Source: SG8-4 sp964598225
GTDB lineage: Bacteria > Planctomycetota > Phycisphaerae > Sedimentisphaerales > Anaerobacaceae
DNA: 64,000 nucleotides
Reading direction: 5' to 3'
Assembly: GCA_964598225.1 (NCBI GenBank)
Contig: CAZRBG010000002.1
Location: 62,001 to 126,000 of the forward strand
Shown here: positions 50,326 to 58,940 of the stretch, in pieces
How the letters are laid out: the number at the start of each line of letters is the position of its first letter
How positions within the stretch are numbered: the stretch's first letter is position 1
Position numbers and translations under genes: made by a program
The notes under the pieces: generated by a model
What the model saw: the letters and a program-made list of their open reading frames with translations, nothing else
Told to the model about the DNA's origin: nothing
The model's database searches: none

Positions 50326-51204
50326 ATGTCCGTGACAATTTATTGCAATTGTGCCTACTATCAGTTTATTCCTGCCGAAGTGAAAGAAGGCGTGCTCACC
50401 GGTCTTGAGGCGGCGGAGGTGGAGTTCGAGGCCGTAGCCGATTTATGTCGGATGTGTGCCGAGCGCGACCCGGCTCTGCAGCGCTGGGCACAGGCCTATT
50501 CGATACGGATCGCGGCTTGCTATCCGCGAGCGGTAAAGTGGCTTTTCCATGCCGCCGGTGCGCCTCTGCCCGATGATCGCGTGGAATATCTGAACATGCG
50601 CTGTCAAAGCGCCGAGGAAATCACCTCATTGTTGCTCGATAACTGCGCTCCTGAAGGACAGGCGAAAATCGACCTTGAAAAGACCGGCGACTGGGTGCCC
50701 TGGTTTCCGGTCATCGATTACGACCGCTGTAACAATTGCAGGCTCTGTCTGAACTTCTGTCTTTTTGGCGTGTACGAGCTTTCCGAGCAGGGGCGGGTCG
50801 AGGTCGTCAATCCCGCAAACTGCAAGACCAACTGTCCGGCTTGCGCGAATGCCTGCGCGCATAGCGCGATTATCTTTCCCAAGCACGGCCAAAGTCCGGT
50901 CAACGGCGACCAGGTCAATGAGGCTGAACTCGAGGCTCGCGCGAAAACCAAGCTGGCCGAACTATCGAAGGTCGATGTCTACGACACGATCAGGCGGCGG
51001 GGCAAAAGATTCGCCAAAAGTCAGCATCAGGACGAAACATCAGGACGAAATTCGGTTATAGCAGAGATACAGGAAAAACTGGGCATCCCTCCCGAGGTGC
51101 TGGCATCGTTGTCGCCTGCAGAGATGGCCAGAGTTCAGGCGAAAGCCATGTCTAAAGACGGCGCCGGACCAGGTGGCGAGCGGAGGGAACAGCGCAATGA
51201 GTAG
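50326..51204 (+). CDS. Ferredoxin-type iron-sulfur protein, first gene of the isoprenoid cluster
   Basis: 292 residues from the ATG at 50326 (AGGTGG about 6 nt upstream; a GTG at 50317 is possible). N-terminus has CNC and CRMC motifs. A ferredoxin domain lies at about 130-190: PVIDYDRCNNCRLCLNFCLFGVYEL (first four Cys) and CKTNCPACANACAHSAI (second set, loose spacing). The C-terminal part is charged and helical. It should carry electrons to the radical SAM protein, whose start overlaps its stop by 8 nt. A 13-bp tandem repeat (51025-51037, 51038-51050) lies near the end. Confidence 0.78.
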   Translation: MSVTIYCNCAYYQFIPAEVKEGVLTGLEAAEVEFEAVADLCRMCAERDPALQRWAQAYSIRIAACYPRAVKWLFHAAGAPLPDDRVEYLNMRCQSAEEITSLLLDNCAPEGQAKIDLEKTGDWVPWFPVIDYDRCNNCRLCLNFCLFGVYELSEQGRVEVVNPANCKTNCPACANACAHSAIIFPKHGQSPVNGDQVNEAELEARAKTKLAELSKVDVYDTIRRRGKRFAKSQHQDETSGRNSVIAEIQEKLGIPPEVLASLSPAEMARVQAKAMSKDGAGPGGERREQRNE

Positions 51205-52765
51205 CACACACCCCGAGCCCGCCCTGATTCTCGTAGGAGACAGGACCCTCACCGCCGATTATAAGATTCTTTTTGAAGGCATCTTCGGCACGATGCAGAC
51301 CACTCAGGTGCCTCAAGTGATGATGAGGAGACTCATCTCACCTCCGGTTGCAACCGACAGCAGCGGCCGAGCGAGCCGGGCGCCTCTCGGGTTGCGGCGC
51401 GTCGAGTCGGCGCTTCTCAAGTTCACAAACCTAAGCGCAGACGACGTGGTATGCACAACCCCGGAGGCCCTGCCGGGGCTGCTCGGGCCGTGGGTCAGGG
51501 CGGTCGCGTTCAGCTCGAGCGATCCCCTGGGCAGAGGTATGAGCAATACCACGACGACGAGTTTCTGGAAAGGCGAGCTCTACTCGAGCTTCTGGACAAG
51601 ACAAACACTCGATGTGCTCGCCGGGGCAAAGCAGAAATATGACTTCAAAGTTATTGCCGGCGGAGCGGGGGCCTGGCAATGGGCGTACGATCCCGAGCAG
51701 AAGGACAAACTCGGCATTGATACGGTATTCGAGGGCTATTTCGAGCAGTCCGGGCCGGGCTTTTTCACCGATCTGCTTGCCGGCCGGGCGATTCCGCCGA
51801 ACGTGTGCGAAACAGATCTGGGTGTTGAGAAGATACAGCCTATGAAGGGCGCTTCGGTGATGGGTTGCGTGGAGCTTTCCAGGGGGTGCGGCAGAGGATG
51901 CAGATTCTGCACCAAGGCCAGCGAGAAGATGCGCCACGTAGACGCGGACACTATTCTGTCGGACCTTGAGACCAATGTTGCCGCCGGGGTTACTTCGGCC
52001 GTAAGCGGAAGCGAGGATTTCTTCCGTTACGGCGGCAAGGGACTCAAGCCCGACTTTGACAGGCTTCGCGATCTGCTCGTTCGGATGAAGGAAATCAAGG
52101 GCCTGTCGTTCATGCAGATAGACCATGCGAACGTGACGTCAGTTCTTCAATTGACACAAGAGCAGTTGCGCGAGATCAGAGAGCTTGTGACGTGGGAGGA
52201 AAAGACCGATTACCTTTGGGTCAATATGGGAGCCGAAAGCGCCAAGGGAGAATTAGTAGCAGCCAATTGTCCGGGCAAAGTGGCGCCGTTCAGGGCCGAG
52301 GACTGGGAATCAATGGTGCTTGAAGCAGCCGAGCGAATGCAGCGTACTGGTTTTTTCTCGGTTTTTAGCGTGATATTAGGCCTGCCGGGTGAGACGCCCG
52401 ACGATATCGCGCGCACGCTGAAGCTGGTCAAAAAACTTGGCGATATGAAAGCGGTGATCTTCCCGATTTTCTATGAACCGGTGCTTACCGAAGAGGTAAA
52501 TGACGGTCGAAGGTTCACCCTTTCCGAGCTGACGGCCGAGCATCTTGAGTTGTACAGGACCTGCTATGAGCTGAACTTCAAAACTGTGCCGCTGCTGTTC
52601 CGGGACAACCAGCGTGCGGGCGGTGTGTCATGGGCCAAACGAACCCTGATGCAGTGGCTCGGCAAGACCGAAGTATTTTCGTGGCGCAGAACGTTTAAGA
52701 GAATCGGCAAACAGCTTGCCGAGTCTCCTGGCCGGGAGATTGTGACCGAGGGTGCGAATGCGTAA
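51197..52765 (+). CDS. Radical SAM protein, possibly with a B12-binding-like N-terminal domain
   Basis: 522 residues from ATG 51197 (GGAGGG upstream). The radical SAM cluster motif is SRGCGRGCRFCTKA (Cys near 231, 235, 238), followed by VSGSEDFFRYGG, FMQIDHANVTSVLQL, WVNMGAESAKGEL and FFSVFSVILGLPGETPDD, as in B12-dependent or Elp3-like radical SAM enzymes. The first 200 residues have an alternating fold ending VIAGGAGAWQW, like a cobalamin-binding domain but without the DxHxxG motif. It is between the ferredoxin protein and a DUF116-prenyl synthase fusion, with overlaps at both ends. A role in tailoring an isoprenoid is inferred only from this. Confidence 0.82.
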   Translation: MSSTHPEPALILVGDRTLTADYKILFEGIFGTMQTTQVPQVMMRRLISPPVATDSSGRASRAPLGLRRVESALLKFTNLSADDVVCTTPEALPGLLGPWVRAVAFSSSDPLGRGMSNTTTTSFWKGELYSSFWTRQTLDVLAGAKQKYDFKVIAGGAGAWQWAYDPEQKDKLGIDTVFEGYFEQSGPGFFTDLLAGRAIPPNVCETDLGVEKIQPMKGASVMGCVELSRGCGRGCRFCTKASEKMRHVDADTILSDLETNVAAGVTSAVSGSEDFFRYGGKGLKPDFDRLRDLLVRMKEIKGLSFMQIDHANVTSVLQLTQEQLREIRELVTWEEKTDYLWVNMGAESAKGELVAANCPGKVAPFRAEDWESMVLEAAERMQRTGFFSVFSVILGLPGETPDDIARTLKLVKKLGDMKAVIFPIFYEPVLTEEVNDGRRFTLSELTAEHLELYRTCYELNFKTVPLLFRDNQRAGGVSWAKRTLMQWLGKTEVFSWRRTFKRIGKQLAESPGREIVTEGANA

Positions 52766-54464
52766 AGATACCACTTCACAAGGGAGAATTACGGGACCGA
52801 CGCAGGAAAATATACCGCAAAGCAAGCGTCAGCGTATCGTCCTCAGGCGGACCGCTCGTCAATACATTGAGCGCCAAAAGCTCGTTGCGCCTTCATCCAT
52901 CCCGGAGTTGAAAAAGCACTCCGAGCAAATCCTCAAGCAGGCCGGTCTTGATACTTGGTATCTTGACTTCACGGCGATTATCCTCAACAACGAACTCTGG
53001 AGCGATATCGTTGCCGGAATCCCGTTCGAAAAACGCCTGCTGCTTTTGCCGAAGTGCCTGCGGGATCAGGAAAAATGCCGGGCCGGTTTCGACGAGCTTG
53101 GCCTGATCTGCGAACACTGCGGAAGTTGTGTTATAGGGGAATTGAAGGGCCAGGCCGAGCAGTTGGGATATGCGGTCCTGGTTGCCGAAGGCTCGCCGGT
53201 GGTGATGTCGCTTATAGAGACCGGTCAGATCGAAGCGATAGTGGGTGTGAGCTGCACTTCGGTGCTGGAACGGGTCTTTCCGTATATGGAGGCCGGCGCC
53301 GTTCCCGGCGTTGCGATACCTTTATTGCGCGACGGCTGCGTCGATACCAGTGTGGACCTGGACTGGGTATGGGATGCCATACATCAGACCGCCGAGCCCG
53401 CTTCGGGCCGGCTCAATCTGGAAGAGCTGCGAAACCAGGTCAACGAGCAGTTCACGCGAGAAGCGCTTCAAACCATCCTGGCCGCCGACAAGAGTCAAAC
53501 TGAAAGGCTGGCGCTCGAGTGGATGGCCAGGGCCGGGAAAAGATGGCGGCCGTTTCTTGCCGTCTGTGCGTATCAGGCACTCGTCCGGGATGAGGCCGGA
53601 TCATTGCCCCCGAACGTAATCGGTGCCGCAGTCGCTATCGAATGTTTCCACAAAGCCTCTCTGATCCACGACGATATCGAAGACAACGACGAAGTGCGGT
53701 ATGCCGACAAAACATTACACGTTGAGCGTGGAGTGCCGATAGCGCTGAACGTCGGCGACTTTCTCCTTGGACAAGGGTATGGTCTTCTGGCCGGGCTTGA
53801 TCTGCCGGACGCTTCCAGAGTGGAGATTATTCGAATTGCAGCCGAAGGGCATCGCAGCTTGTGCCTTGGCCAGGGCGCCGAGCTGTCGTGGGCGCGCAAG
53901 CCCGGTCCTTTGAGCGCCGATGAGATAATTAACATTTTTGCAAAGAAGACCTCGCCGGCGTTCGAGGTAGCTTTGAAAATAGGAACCGTTCTTGGCGGCG
54001 GTGACGGGCTGTCGGAAACGCTCGAACAGTACAGCAGGTCTCTGGGAGTTGCGTATCAGATTCGTGACGATGTCGAAGACTTTTACTCCGAAGGCGGCTT
54101 CAGAGTCCCCGGTGAAACCCGACCGTCGATCCTGCTCGCCCAGGCCTGGGAAATGGCGCGGAATGCGGATAAAAAACTGCTTGAATCTGTCTGGGACAGG
54201 TCCGTGGAGCTGGAATCCGTCGCGGGCGAACTTTCGGCGATATTCACGAGATTGGGCATCGAGCAATTAGCGCTTGATTTGATGGAAGCCTACAAGTATC
54301 GGGCAATCAATTCTCTTGCTCTTGTCGGCAGCACCGATCTTAAGAGTTTGTTGCGCAGGGTTATCGGCAAAATATTTGACGATTTCGAGATCATGGGTTG
54401 CTGTAATGACCATAAGGCAGGAAATGCTCAGCGCCGCGAGCCGGGCGAGCGAAGTTCTCGATGA
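52758..54464 (+). CDS. Fusion of DUF116 domain and polyprenyl diphosphate synthase
   Basis: 568 residues from ATG 52758 (GAGGG about 6 nt before, inside the preceding gene's end). Residues of about 90-220 are DUF116: RLLLLPKCLRDQEKC, LGLICEHCGSCVIGELK, LVAEGSPVVMSLIE, IVGVSCTSVLERVFP. The conserved cysteines suggest a metal or iron-sulfur site. From about 230 on is a trans-prenyltransferase: GKRWRPFLAVCAYQA, the first Asp-rich motif LIHDDIEDND (near 303-312), QGAELSW and the second motif AYQIRDDVEDFY (near 433-444). It should elongate allylic diphosphates (product length unknown). Fusion of these domains is very unusual to me. Confidence 0.85.
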   Translation: MRKDTTSQGRITGPTQENIPQSKRQRIVLRRTARQYIERQKLVAPSSIPELKKHSEQILKQAGLDTWYLDFTAIILNNELWSDIVAGIPFEKRLLLLPKCLRDQEKCRAGFDELGLICEHCGSCVIGELKGQAEQLGYAVLVAEGSPVVMSLIETGQIEAIVGVSCTSVLERVFPYMEAGAVPGVAIPLLRDGCVDTSVDLDWVWDAIHQTAEPASGRLNLEELRNQVNEQFTREALQTILAADKSQTERLALEWMARAGKRWRPFLAVCAYQALVRDEAGSLPPNVIGAAVAIECFHKASLIHDDIEDNDEVRYADKTLHVERGVPIALNVGDFLLGQGYGLLAGLDLPDASRVEIIRIAAEGHRSLCLGQGAELSWARKPGPLSADEIINIFAKKTSPAFEVALKIGTVLGGGDGLSETLEQYSRSLGVAYQIRDDVEDFYSEGGFRVPGETRPSILLAQAWEMARNADKKLLESVWDRSVELESVAGELSAIFTRLGIEQLALDLMEAYKYRAINSLALVGSTDLKSLLRRVIGKIFDDFEIMGCCNDHKAGNAQRREPGERSSR

Positions 54465-55302
54465 TTCGGCGGAACTCGTTGCCGGCTTCGCAGCGGAGCT
54501 GCACAATCCCGACGGCGGATTCAAAGGCAGAACCGAGCAGAGCGATCTTTACTATACCGTCTTCGGTATCGAAGTCCTCCTTGCACTTCAAGCTGAACTT
54601 GATCGGCGGCGTACTTTCAGCTTTTTGCAGCAATTCGGCGACGGAGAATCACTCGACCTTGTCCATCTTGCATGTCTTGTTCGATGCCGTGCCGACCTTT
54701 CGCAATGGGCCGGGCCCGTCGAGTCTGATATTCGCGATCGTCTCGTCGAACGTCTGAATCGGTTTCGCTCGGCCGACGGCGGGTACGCCAATACGACCGA
54801 TGCAGAGCACGGCACCGCATACGGCTGCTTTCTTGCTTTGGGTGCATATCAGGATTTGCAGATGGAGATGCCGGATTCGGCTGAACTCGTCGGCTGCATC
54901 GATTCTTTAAAGACGCCGGACGGGGCTTATTCCAATGAGCAGACCGGTCATGCCGGAACGACACCCGCCACCGCAGCGGCTCTTGCGGTGTGTCACTATT
55001 TGAGCGAGCCGGTTGACGAATCTTCGACAAACTGGCTGCTCCAACAGGTCCATCCCAAAGGAGGCTTTGCAGCGACGCCCGAATTCAGACAGGCCGGTAT
55101 GCCCGATCTTCTATCGACGGCTACGGCATTGCACGTTCTTGCTCTGCTCGGCGTTCCCACCGACGGCATAAAAGAGCAGTGCCTTGATTACCTCGACAGC
55201 CTCTGGGATCAAAAAGGCGGCTTTCGCGGCAACTGGGCGGATGATATCCTCGATTGCGAATACGCTTATTACGGTTTGTTGTCGTTGGGGCACCTGAGTT
55301 GA
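54424..55302 (+). CDS. Prenyltransferase beta/squalene cyclase-type alpha-toroid protein
   Basis: 292 residues, start taken as ATG 54424 (AAGGCAGGAA before it; ATG 54406 is also possible), overlapping the preceding gene by 41 nt. It consists of repeated helix pairs with turn motifs NPDGGFKG, SADGGYANTTDAEHGTAYGCF, TPDGAYSNEQ, HPKGGFAATPEF and DQKGGFRGNW, then DCEYAYYGLLSLGHL. This is the (alpha/alpha) toroid of protein prenyltransferase beta subunits and squalene cyclases. It has no DxDD motif, so it is not a class II cyclase itself; it may bind an isoprenoid or be a non-catalytic partner. Its stop overlaps the next start by 1 nt (TGATG). Confidence 0.78.
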   Translation: MLSAASRASEVLDDSAELVAGFAAELHNPDGGFKGRTEQSDLYYTVFGIEVLLALQAELDRRRTFSFLQQFGDGESLDLVHLACLVRCRADLSQWAGPVESDIRDRLVERLNRFRSADGGYANTTDAEHGTAYGCFLALGAYQDLQMEMPDSAELVGCIDSLKTPDGAYSNEQTGHAGTTPATAAALAVCHYLSEPVDESSTNWLLQQVHPKGGFAATPEFRQAGMPDLLSTATALHVLALLGVPTDGIKEQCLDYLDSLWDQKGGFRGNWADDILDCEYAYYGLLSLGHLS

Positions 55303-57164
55303 TGATTATGGATATCGACTACGATGCTCTCGAACATACTCTTTCGGCGTTAAAGGACCGACTGCTGCGATATCGCGTCGAGGAAGGTCACTGGGTCGGA
55401 CAACTTTCGAGCAGCGCGCTTTCAACTGCAACCGCGTCCTTTGCTCTGTCGCTGGTTGATAGGGAGAAATATCAAACTCTCATCCGAAAAGGACTGGACT
55501 GGCTTTGTGAAAATCAAAATCCTGACGGCGGATGGGGCGACACAGTCCGCAGTCTCAGCAACATAAGCACTACCATGCTGTGCTGGTCTGCGCTTACGAC
55601 AGTGGATCGTTCGCAACGTTACGAAAAATGCATCGCCAAAGCCGAATCCTGGCTGTGCGGTTTTGCAGGAAGCGTTGAACCGGCGGTGCTCGCAGGCGCA
55701 ATCGACCGGAAATACGGCGAGGATAGAAGCTTCTCGGCGCCGATTCTGACCATGTGTGCGCTGGCCGGCAGATTGGGAAATTCCGACCGGGCCTGGGAAC
55801 TGGTTAAGCCTTTGCCCTTCGAGCTGTCGGTGTGTCCGGCAAGGCTGTTCAAATGGTTGCGACTTCAGGTTGTCAGCTATGCTCTTCCGGCCCTGATTGC
55901 AATAGGACAGGCGCATTACTATCATCGAAAGCCGAAGTGTCCGGTCAAAAGAATGCTCAGGCATATCTCTCGCGGCAAAACGCTCAATGTTTTGAAAAGG
56001 TTACAGCCCGCCAACGGAGGATTTCTGGAGGCAACGCCGCTGACCGCTTTTGTCGTCATGAGCCTGGCCGGGTCGGGCCAAAGCGACAATGACGTCGTTT
56101 CAAAGGGCGTGCGTTTTCTCGTAGAGTCGGCAAGAGAAGATGGGAGCTGGCCTATCGACACGAACCTTGCCCTGTGGGTGACTACGTTGACGACGAATGC
56201 TCTCGCAGTCGGAGATGATTTCGAGAGCCTACTGCAATTGAAGGATCGACGCAATATACGGAATCTGCTTATATCTTCACAATACGATCATACGCACCCT
56301 TACACACAGGCCGCGCCGGGCGGCTGGGGCTGGACGAATCTGCCGGGTTCCGTGCCGGACGCTGACGATACCGCCGGAGCGCTTATCGCTCTGAAGAATC
56401 TTGGATTTGAGGACGAGCAAGTGGTTAATGCCGCGACGGCGGGAATAACCTGGCTGCTGGATTTGCAGAATCGCGACGGCGGAATCCCGACGTTTTGCAG
56501 GGGATGGGCGGCTTTGCCCTTCGACCGCAGCGCGCCGGACCTGACCGCCCACGCACTGGGCGCTGCAGGACTCTGGCTGGACAAGCTGCCACCGTCTCTG
56601 AAACGCCGGGCGACAAAAGCGGCGAGAAAGCAGCTTTCCTACCTCCAATGCGCACAAAGAGACGACGGCTCATGGATTCCGTTGTGGTTCGGCAACGAAC
56701 TGGCGCCGGACAAGGAAAATCCCGTTTATGGAACAGCCAGAGTGCTGTCGGGCCTGTGTCGGATGCCTCAGGACTTTGGCTCTTTGTGTCTGCCGATGCA
56801 GAGCCGGGCCGTTCAATGGCTTGTCTCGGCACAGAACGCCGACGGCGGATGGGGAGGCGATAAGTCTGTGAAGTCGTCTGTCGAAGAAACGGCGCTTGCG
56901 CTGGAAGCCCTGGCGGACGTTTTGTTGAAATCTCATACCATGCCGCAGACGTGTGTGAGTATGCACGTTTCAGATGAAATCTTACGATCAGCGGTTTCTC
57001 AGGCGACGGCGTATCTTATCGCGATGCTGTTTGCCGAAGATTCGGCACCTGCTTCGCCGATTGGCCTGTACTTCGCAAAACTCTGGTATTACGAAGAATT
57101 ATACCCGTACATCTTTTCGGTATCAGCTCTGAACAAGCTCAAAAATCTACGCCGCATACAATAG
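55302..57164 (+). CDS. Squalene-hopene cyclase-like class II terpene cyclase
   Basis: 620 residues, close to the 630-650 of squalene-hopene cyclases. The class II protonation motif is intact: VPDADDTAGAL (D-x-D-D-T-A, near residue 353, where SHC has 374-377). QW-type motifs appear as NPDGGWGDT, REDGSWPID, PGGWGWTNLPG, NRDGGIPTF, RDDGSWIPLW and NADGGWGGDK. The N-terminal half (ALKDRLLRYRVEEGHWVGQLSSSALSTATA) is also typical. The cyclised product is not visible: no squalene-synthesis genes (HpnCDE) are in the window and the adjacent synthase makes a polyprenyl diphosphate. It is probably membrane-bound. Last gene of the cluster. Confidence 0.88.
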   Translation: MIMDIDYDALEHTLSALKDRLLRYRVEEGHWVGQLSSSALSTATASFALSLVDREKYQTLIRKGLDWLCENQNPDGGWGDTVRSLSNISTTMLCWSALTTVDRSQRYEKCIAKAESWLCGFAGSVEPAVLAGAIDRKYGEDRSFSAPILTMCALAGRLGNSDRAWELVKPLPFELSVCPARLFKWLRLQVVSYALPALIAIGQAHYYHRKPKCPVKRMLRHISRGKTLNVLKRLQPANGGFLEATPLTAFVVMSLAGSGQSDNDVVSKGVRFLVESAREDGSWPIDTNLALWVTTLTTNALAVGDDFESLLQLKDRRNIRNLLISSQYDHTHPYTQAAPGGWGWTNLPGSVPDADDTAGALIALKNLGFEDEQVVNAATAGITWLLDLQNRDGGIPTFCRGWAALPFDRSAPDLTAHALGAAGLWLDKLPPSLKRRATKAARKQLSYLQCAQRDDGSWIPLWFGNELAPDKENPVYGTARVLSGLCRMPQDFGSLCLPMQSRAVQWLVSAQNADGGWGGDKSVKSSVEETALALEALADVLLKSHTMPQTCVSMHVSDEILRSAVSQATAYLIAMLFAEDSAPASPIGLYFAKLWYYEELYPYIFSVSALNKLKNLRRIQ

Positions 57165-57303
57165 TTTACTACTACTATTTCCATTCTTACTTTGAATAGC
57201 ACAGGCTATGAGGAATCTGTCTCCGAACGAATGATATTACACAATTCTCGGCCCGATTCCTCGACGTTGCTCGGAATGACGATCAATGCGCACTAAACGT
57301 CTT
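57165..57303. repeat. Degenerate repeat after the isoprenoid cluster
   Basis: The segment about 57210-57290 contains AGGAATC...GATTCCT and CGGAATGAC, as in the perfect inverted repeat at 61486-61576, but diverged. It lies between convergent genes and may help to end both transcripts. Confidence 0.4.
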
Positions 57304-58020
57304 TCATGCACGTGCAGCTGCTATGGCGTCGGTGAGTTTCAGGGTGCCTTCGTAGAGGCTTCGGCCTATTATTGCCGCGGCAGGATTGAATTCGCCCAGC
57401 TTTTTGATGTCATCGACGGTGTTTACGCCGCCGGAGGCTACTACGGGGATGTCGACGGCCTCGACGAGGGCGCGGGTTCGCTCGAAGTTCGGGCCGGACA
57501 TCATGCCGTCTTTGGATATGTCGGTGTAGATTATCGCCGCAAGGGGCAATTTCGCCGCTTCTTTTGCGAATTCCAGAATCGTTTGTGAGCTGTCCTGCGT
57601 CCAGCCGTGGGTGGCGACCTTGGAGCCTTTGGCGTCGAGGCCCAGGGCGATCTTACCGCTGAAATTGTTCGCCATCTCGCTGAACCACACAAAGTCCTGC
57701 ACGGCTTTGGTGCCGATTATCACGCGCTCGACGCCCAGGTCGAGGAGTTGCTTTATGGATGTCTCGTCGCGCAGTCCACCGCCGACTTCGACCTTGAGCT
57801 TTCCGAGAGCGGCTATCGCCGATATTGTCTCGGTATTGACCGGCCTGCCGAGCTTTGCCCCGTCGAGATCGACGATGTGCAGCCATTGAGCGCCTTCGGC
57901 GATGAAATCTTCGGCCTGCTCGACAGGATTGTCACGATAATTTATCTGCCGGTCGTATTGTCCCTGGATGAGTCTTACGCACTTGCCGTCCCGCAGGTCG
58001 ATTGCAGGTATTATATACAT
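57304..58020 (-). CDS. hisA: Phosphoribosylformimino-5-aminoimidazole carboxamide ribotide isomerase
   Basis: 238 residues, standard HisA length. IIPAIDLRDGKCVRLIQGQYD (catalytic Asp in AIDL), LHIVDLDGAK, VGGGLRDETSIKQLLDLGVERVIIGTKA, IIYTDISKDGMMSGPN (second Asp, TDISKDG) and VVASGGVNTVDDI, GRSLYEGTL. It isomerises ProFAR to PRFAR in histidine synthesis. Only the single his gene is here, so the pathway genes are scattered. The ribosome site is weak. Confidence 0.95.
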   Translation of the reverse strand: MYIIPAIDLRDGKCVRLIQGQYDRQINYRDNPVEQAEDFIAEGAQWLHIVDLDGAKLGRPVNTETISAIAALGKLKVEVGGGLRDETSIKQLLDLGVERVIIGTKAVQDFVWFSEMANNFSGKIALGLDAKGSKVATHGWTQDSSQTILEFAKEAAKLPLAAIIYTDISKDGMMSGPNFERTRALVEAVDIPVVASGGVNTVDDIKKLGEFNPAAAIIGRSLYEGTLKLTDAIAAARA

Positions 58021-58110
58021 CGTATTGGCCCGATTTAGTGTTCGTTATTTCGCGCTTGTTTCGTCTTGCTCTATCCGTTGTTCATCTCTGTATTAATTTC
58101 GCCAAGGTTC

Positions 58111-58440
58111 TCATAGTCCGAGTATCGCCTTGACTCTGCGTCTGCAATGGATGATATGGTGCTCCGGCTTGTCCACATCTCCCATCAGCTTCAAAAGGCT
58201 TTCCTCGTCAACGTCCAGCGTGGCCACGATGCTGATGACCTCTTTCTGATGAGGATCATCCGTGGATTGAATCAGCTCCAAAGTGGGACACTTTTCCCTA
58301 TATCTCTTGACGGCCCAGTGTCTTAGCTCTTCCTTGGGGATCTGACAAAAGCAGTGCGTCGGATGAACCAGTTCTTCGTGCCGTATCATTTCTCGTTCGG
58401 GCGAACTATCAATCTGATGTTTCCCATTCGATTCCATCAT
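58111..58440 (-). CDS. Small conserved-looking protein of unknown function
   Basis: About 109 residues if it starts at 58440 (next ATG 58437; an upstream ATG at 58473 would add 11). A promoter-like ATGACA-N17-TAGAAT lies immediately before the 58440 and 58437 ATGs. Seen: HPTHCFCQIPKEELRHWAVKRYREKCPTLELIQST, VISIVATLDVDEESLLKLMGDVDKPEHHIIHCRRRVKA. The HPTHCFCQ and HHIIHC clusters could bind a metal. I do not recognise the family. Confidence 0.5.
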   Translation of the reverse strand: MMESNGKHQIDSSPEREMIRHEELVHPTHCFCQIPKEELRHWAVKRYREKCPTLELIQSTDDPHQKEVISIVATLDVDEESLLKLMGDVDKPEHHIIHCRRRVKAILGL

Positions 58441-58550
58441 CTCTATTCTATCACGTCCGGGCGAACTTGTCATGAACCAACAGGAAAACGGTGATGTGTA
58501 TATCGGTTCTTGAAGCTTACTTGCCGTGCTACAGAAGGTCGAAGCCGGTC

Positions 58551-58940
58551 TCAGCCGCCCACGAGCGGGCGCGTCCTGTCCACCGAGAAGTAGACTAAGT
58601 GCCGCACCTTGCCGTCATCATCCTTGGCTCTCTCGTGCTGCTTCTTGATTTCCTTTGCTCGCTCCGGGTCCTTCTCCTCGCCTGTCACTGTCAGGTACAG
58701 GCGTTTGCCTTTGTATCCTTCGCCGTGCTCGATGAACATATAAGCGGCCTTTGGATTTGATTGGATATTGGAATAACTCAGCTTCTCCAGCATGCTGAAC
58801 GCGACTGTGTTTTCGTCGATCAGGTACGGCCGGGAATAGATTGCGGTGTCGACATTGCCGTCCGAGTCACTCGTTGCCAGAATTCCAATACCTTTTATGT
58901 CCCCGAAGTATTCTGCTAAGCTCATCTTTTTCTCCGTCAT
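58551..58940 (-). CDS. Pyridoxamine 5'-phosphate oxidase-like flavin-binding protein
   Basis: 129 residues with the split-barrel pattern: MSLAEYFGDIKGIGILATSDSDGNVDTAIYSRPYLID, TVAFSMLEKLSYSNIQSNPKAAYMFIEHGEGYKGKRLYLTVTGEE. In this family FMN or F420/haem is bound at a dimer interface; the short form here is not PdxH. Its ATG overlaps the photolyase stop by 4 nt (ATGA), so both flavin-type proteins are co-translated. The exact cofactor cannot be told. Confidence 0.8.
   Translation of the reverse strand: MTEKKMSLAEYFGDIKGIGILATSDSDGNVDTAIYSRPYLIDENTVAFSMLEKLSYSNIQSNPKAAYMFIEHGEGYKGKRLYLTVTGEEKDPERAKEIKKQHERAKDDDGKVRHLVYFSVDRTRPLVGG

Noticed and set aside
51025..51050. 13-bp tandem duplication as a frameshift in the ferredoxin-type gene
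   Set aside because: Thirteen is not a multiple of three, but the frame after it stays coding up to the overlap with the radical SAM gene, so no clear break can be shown.
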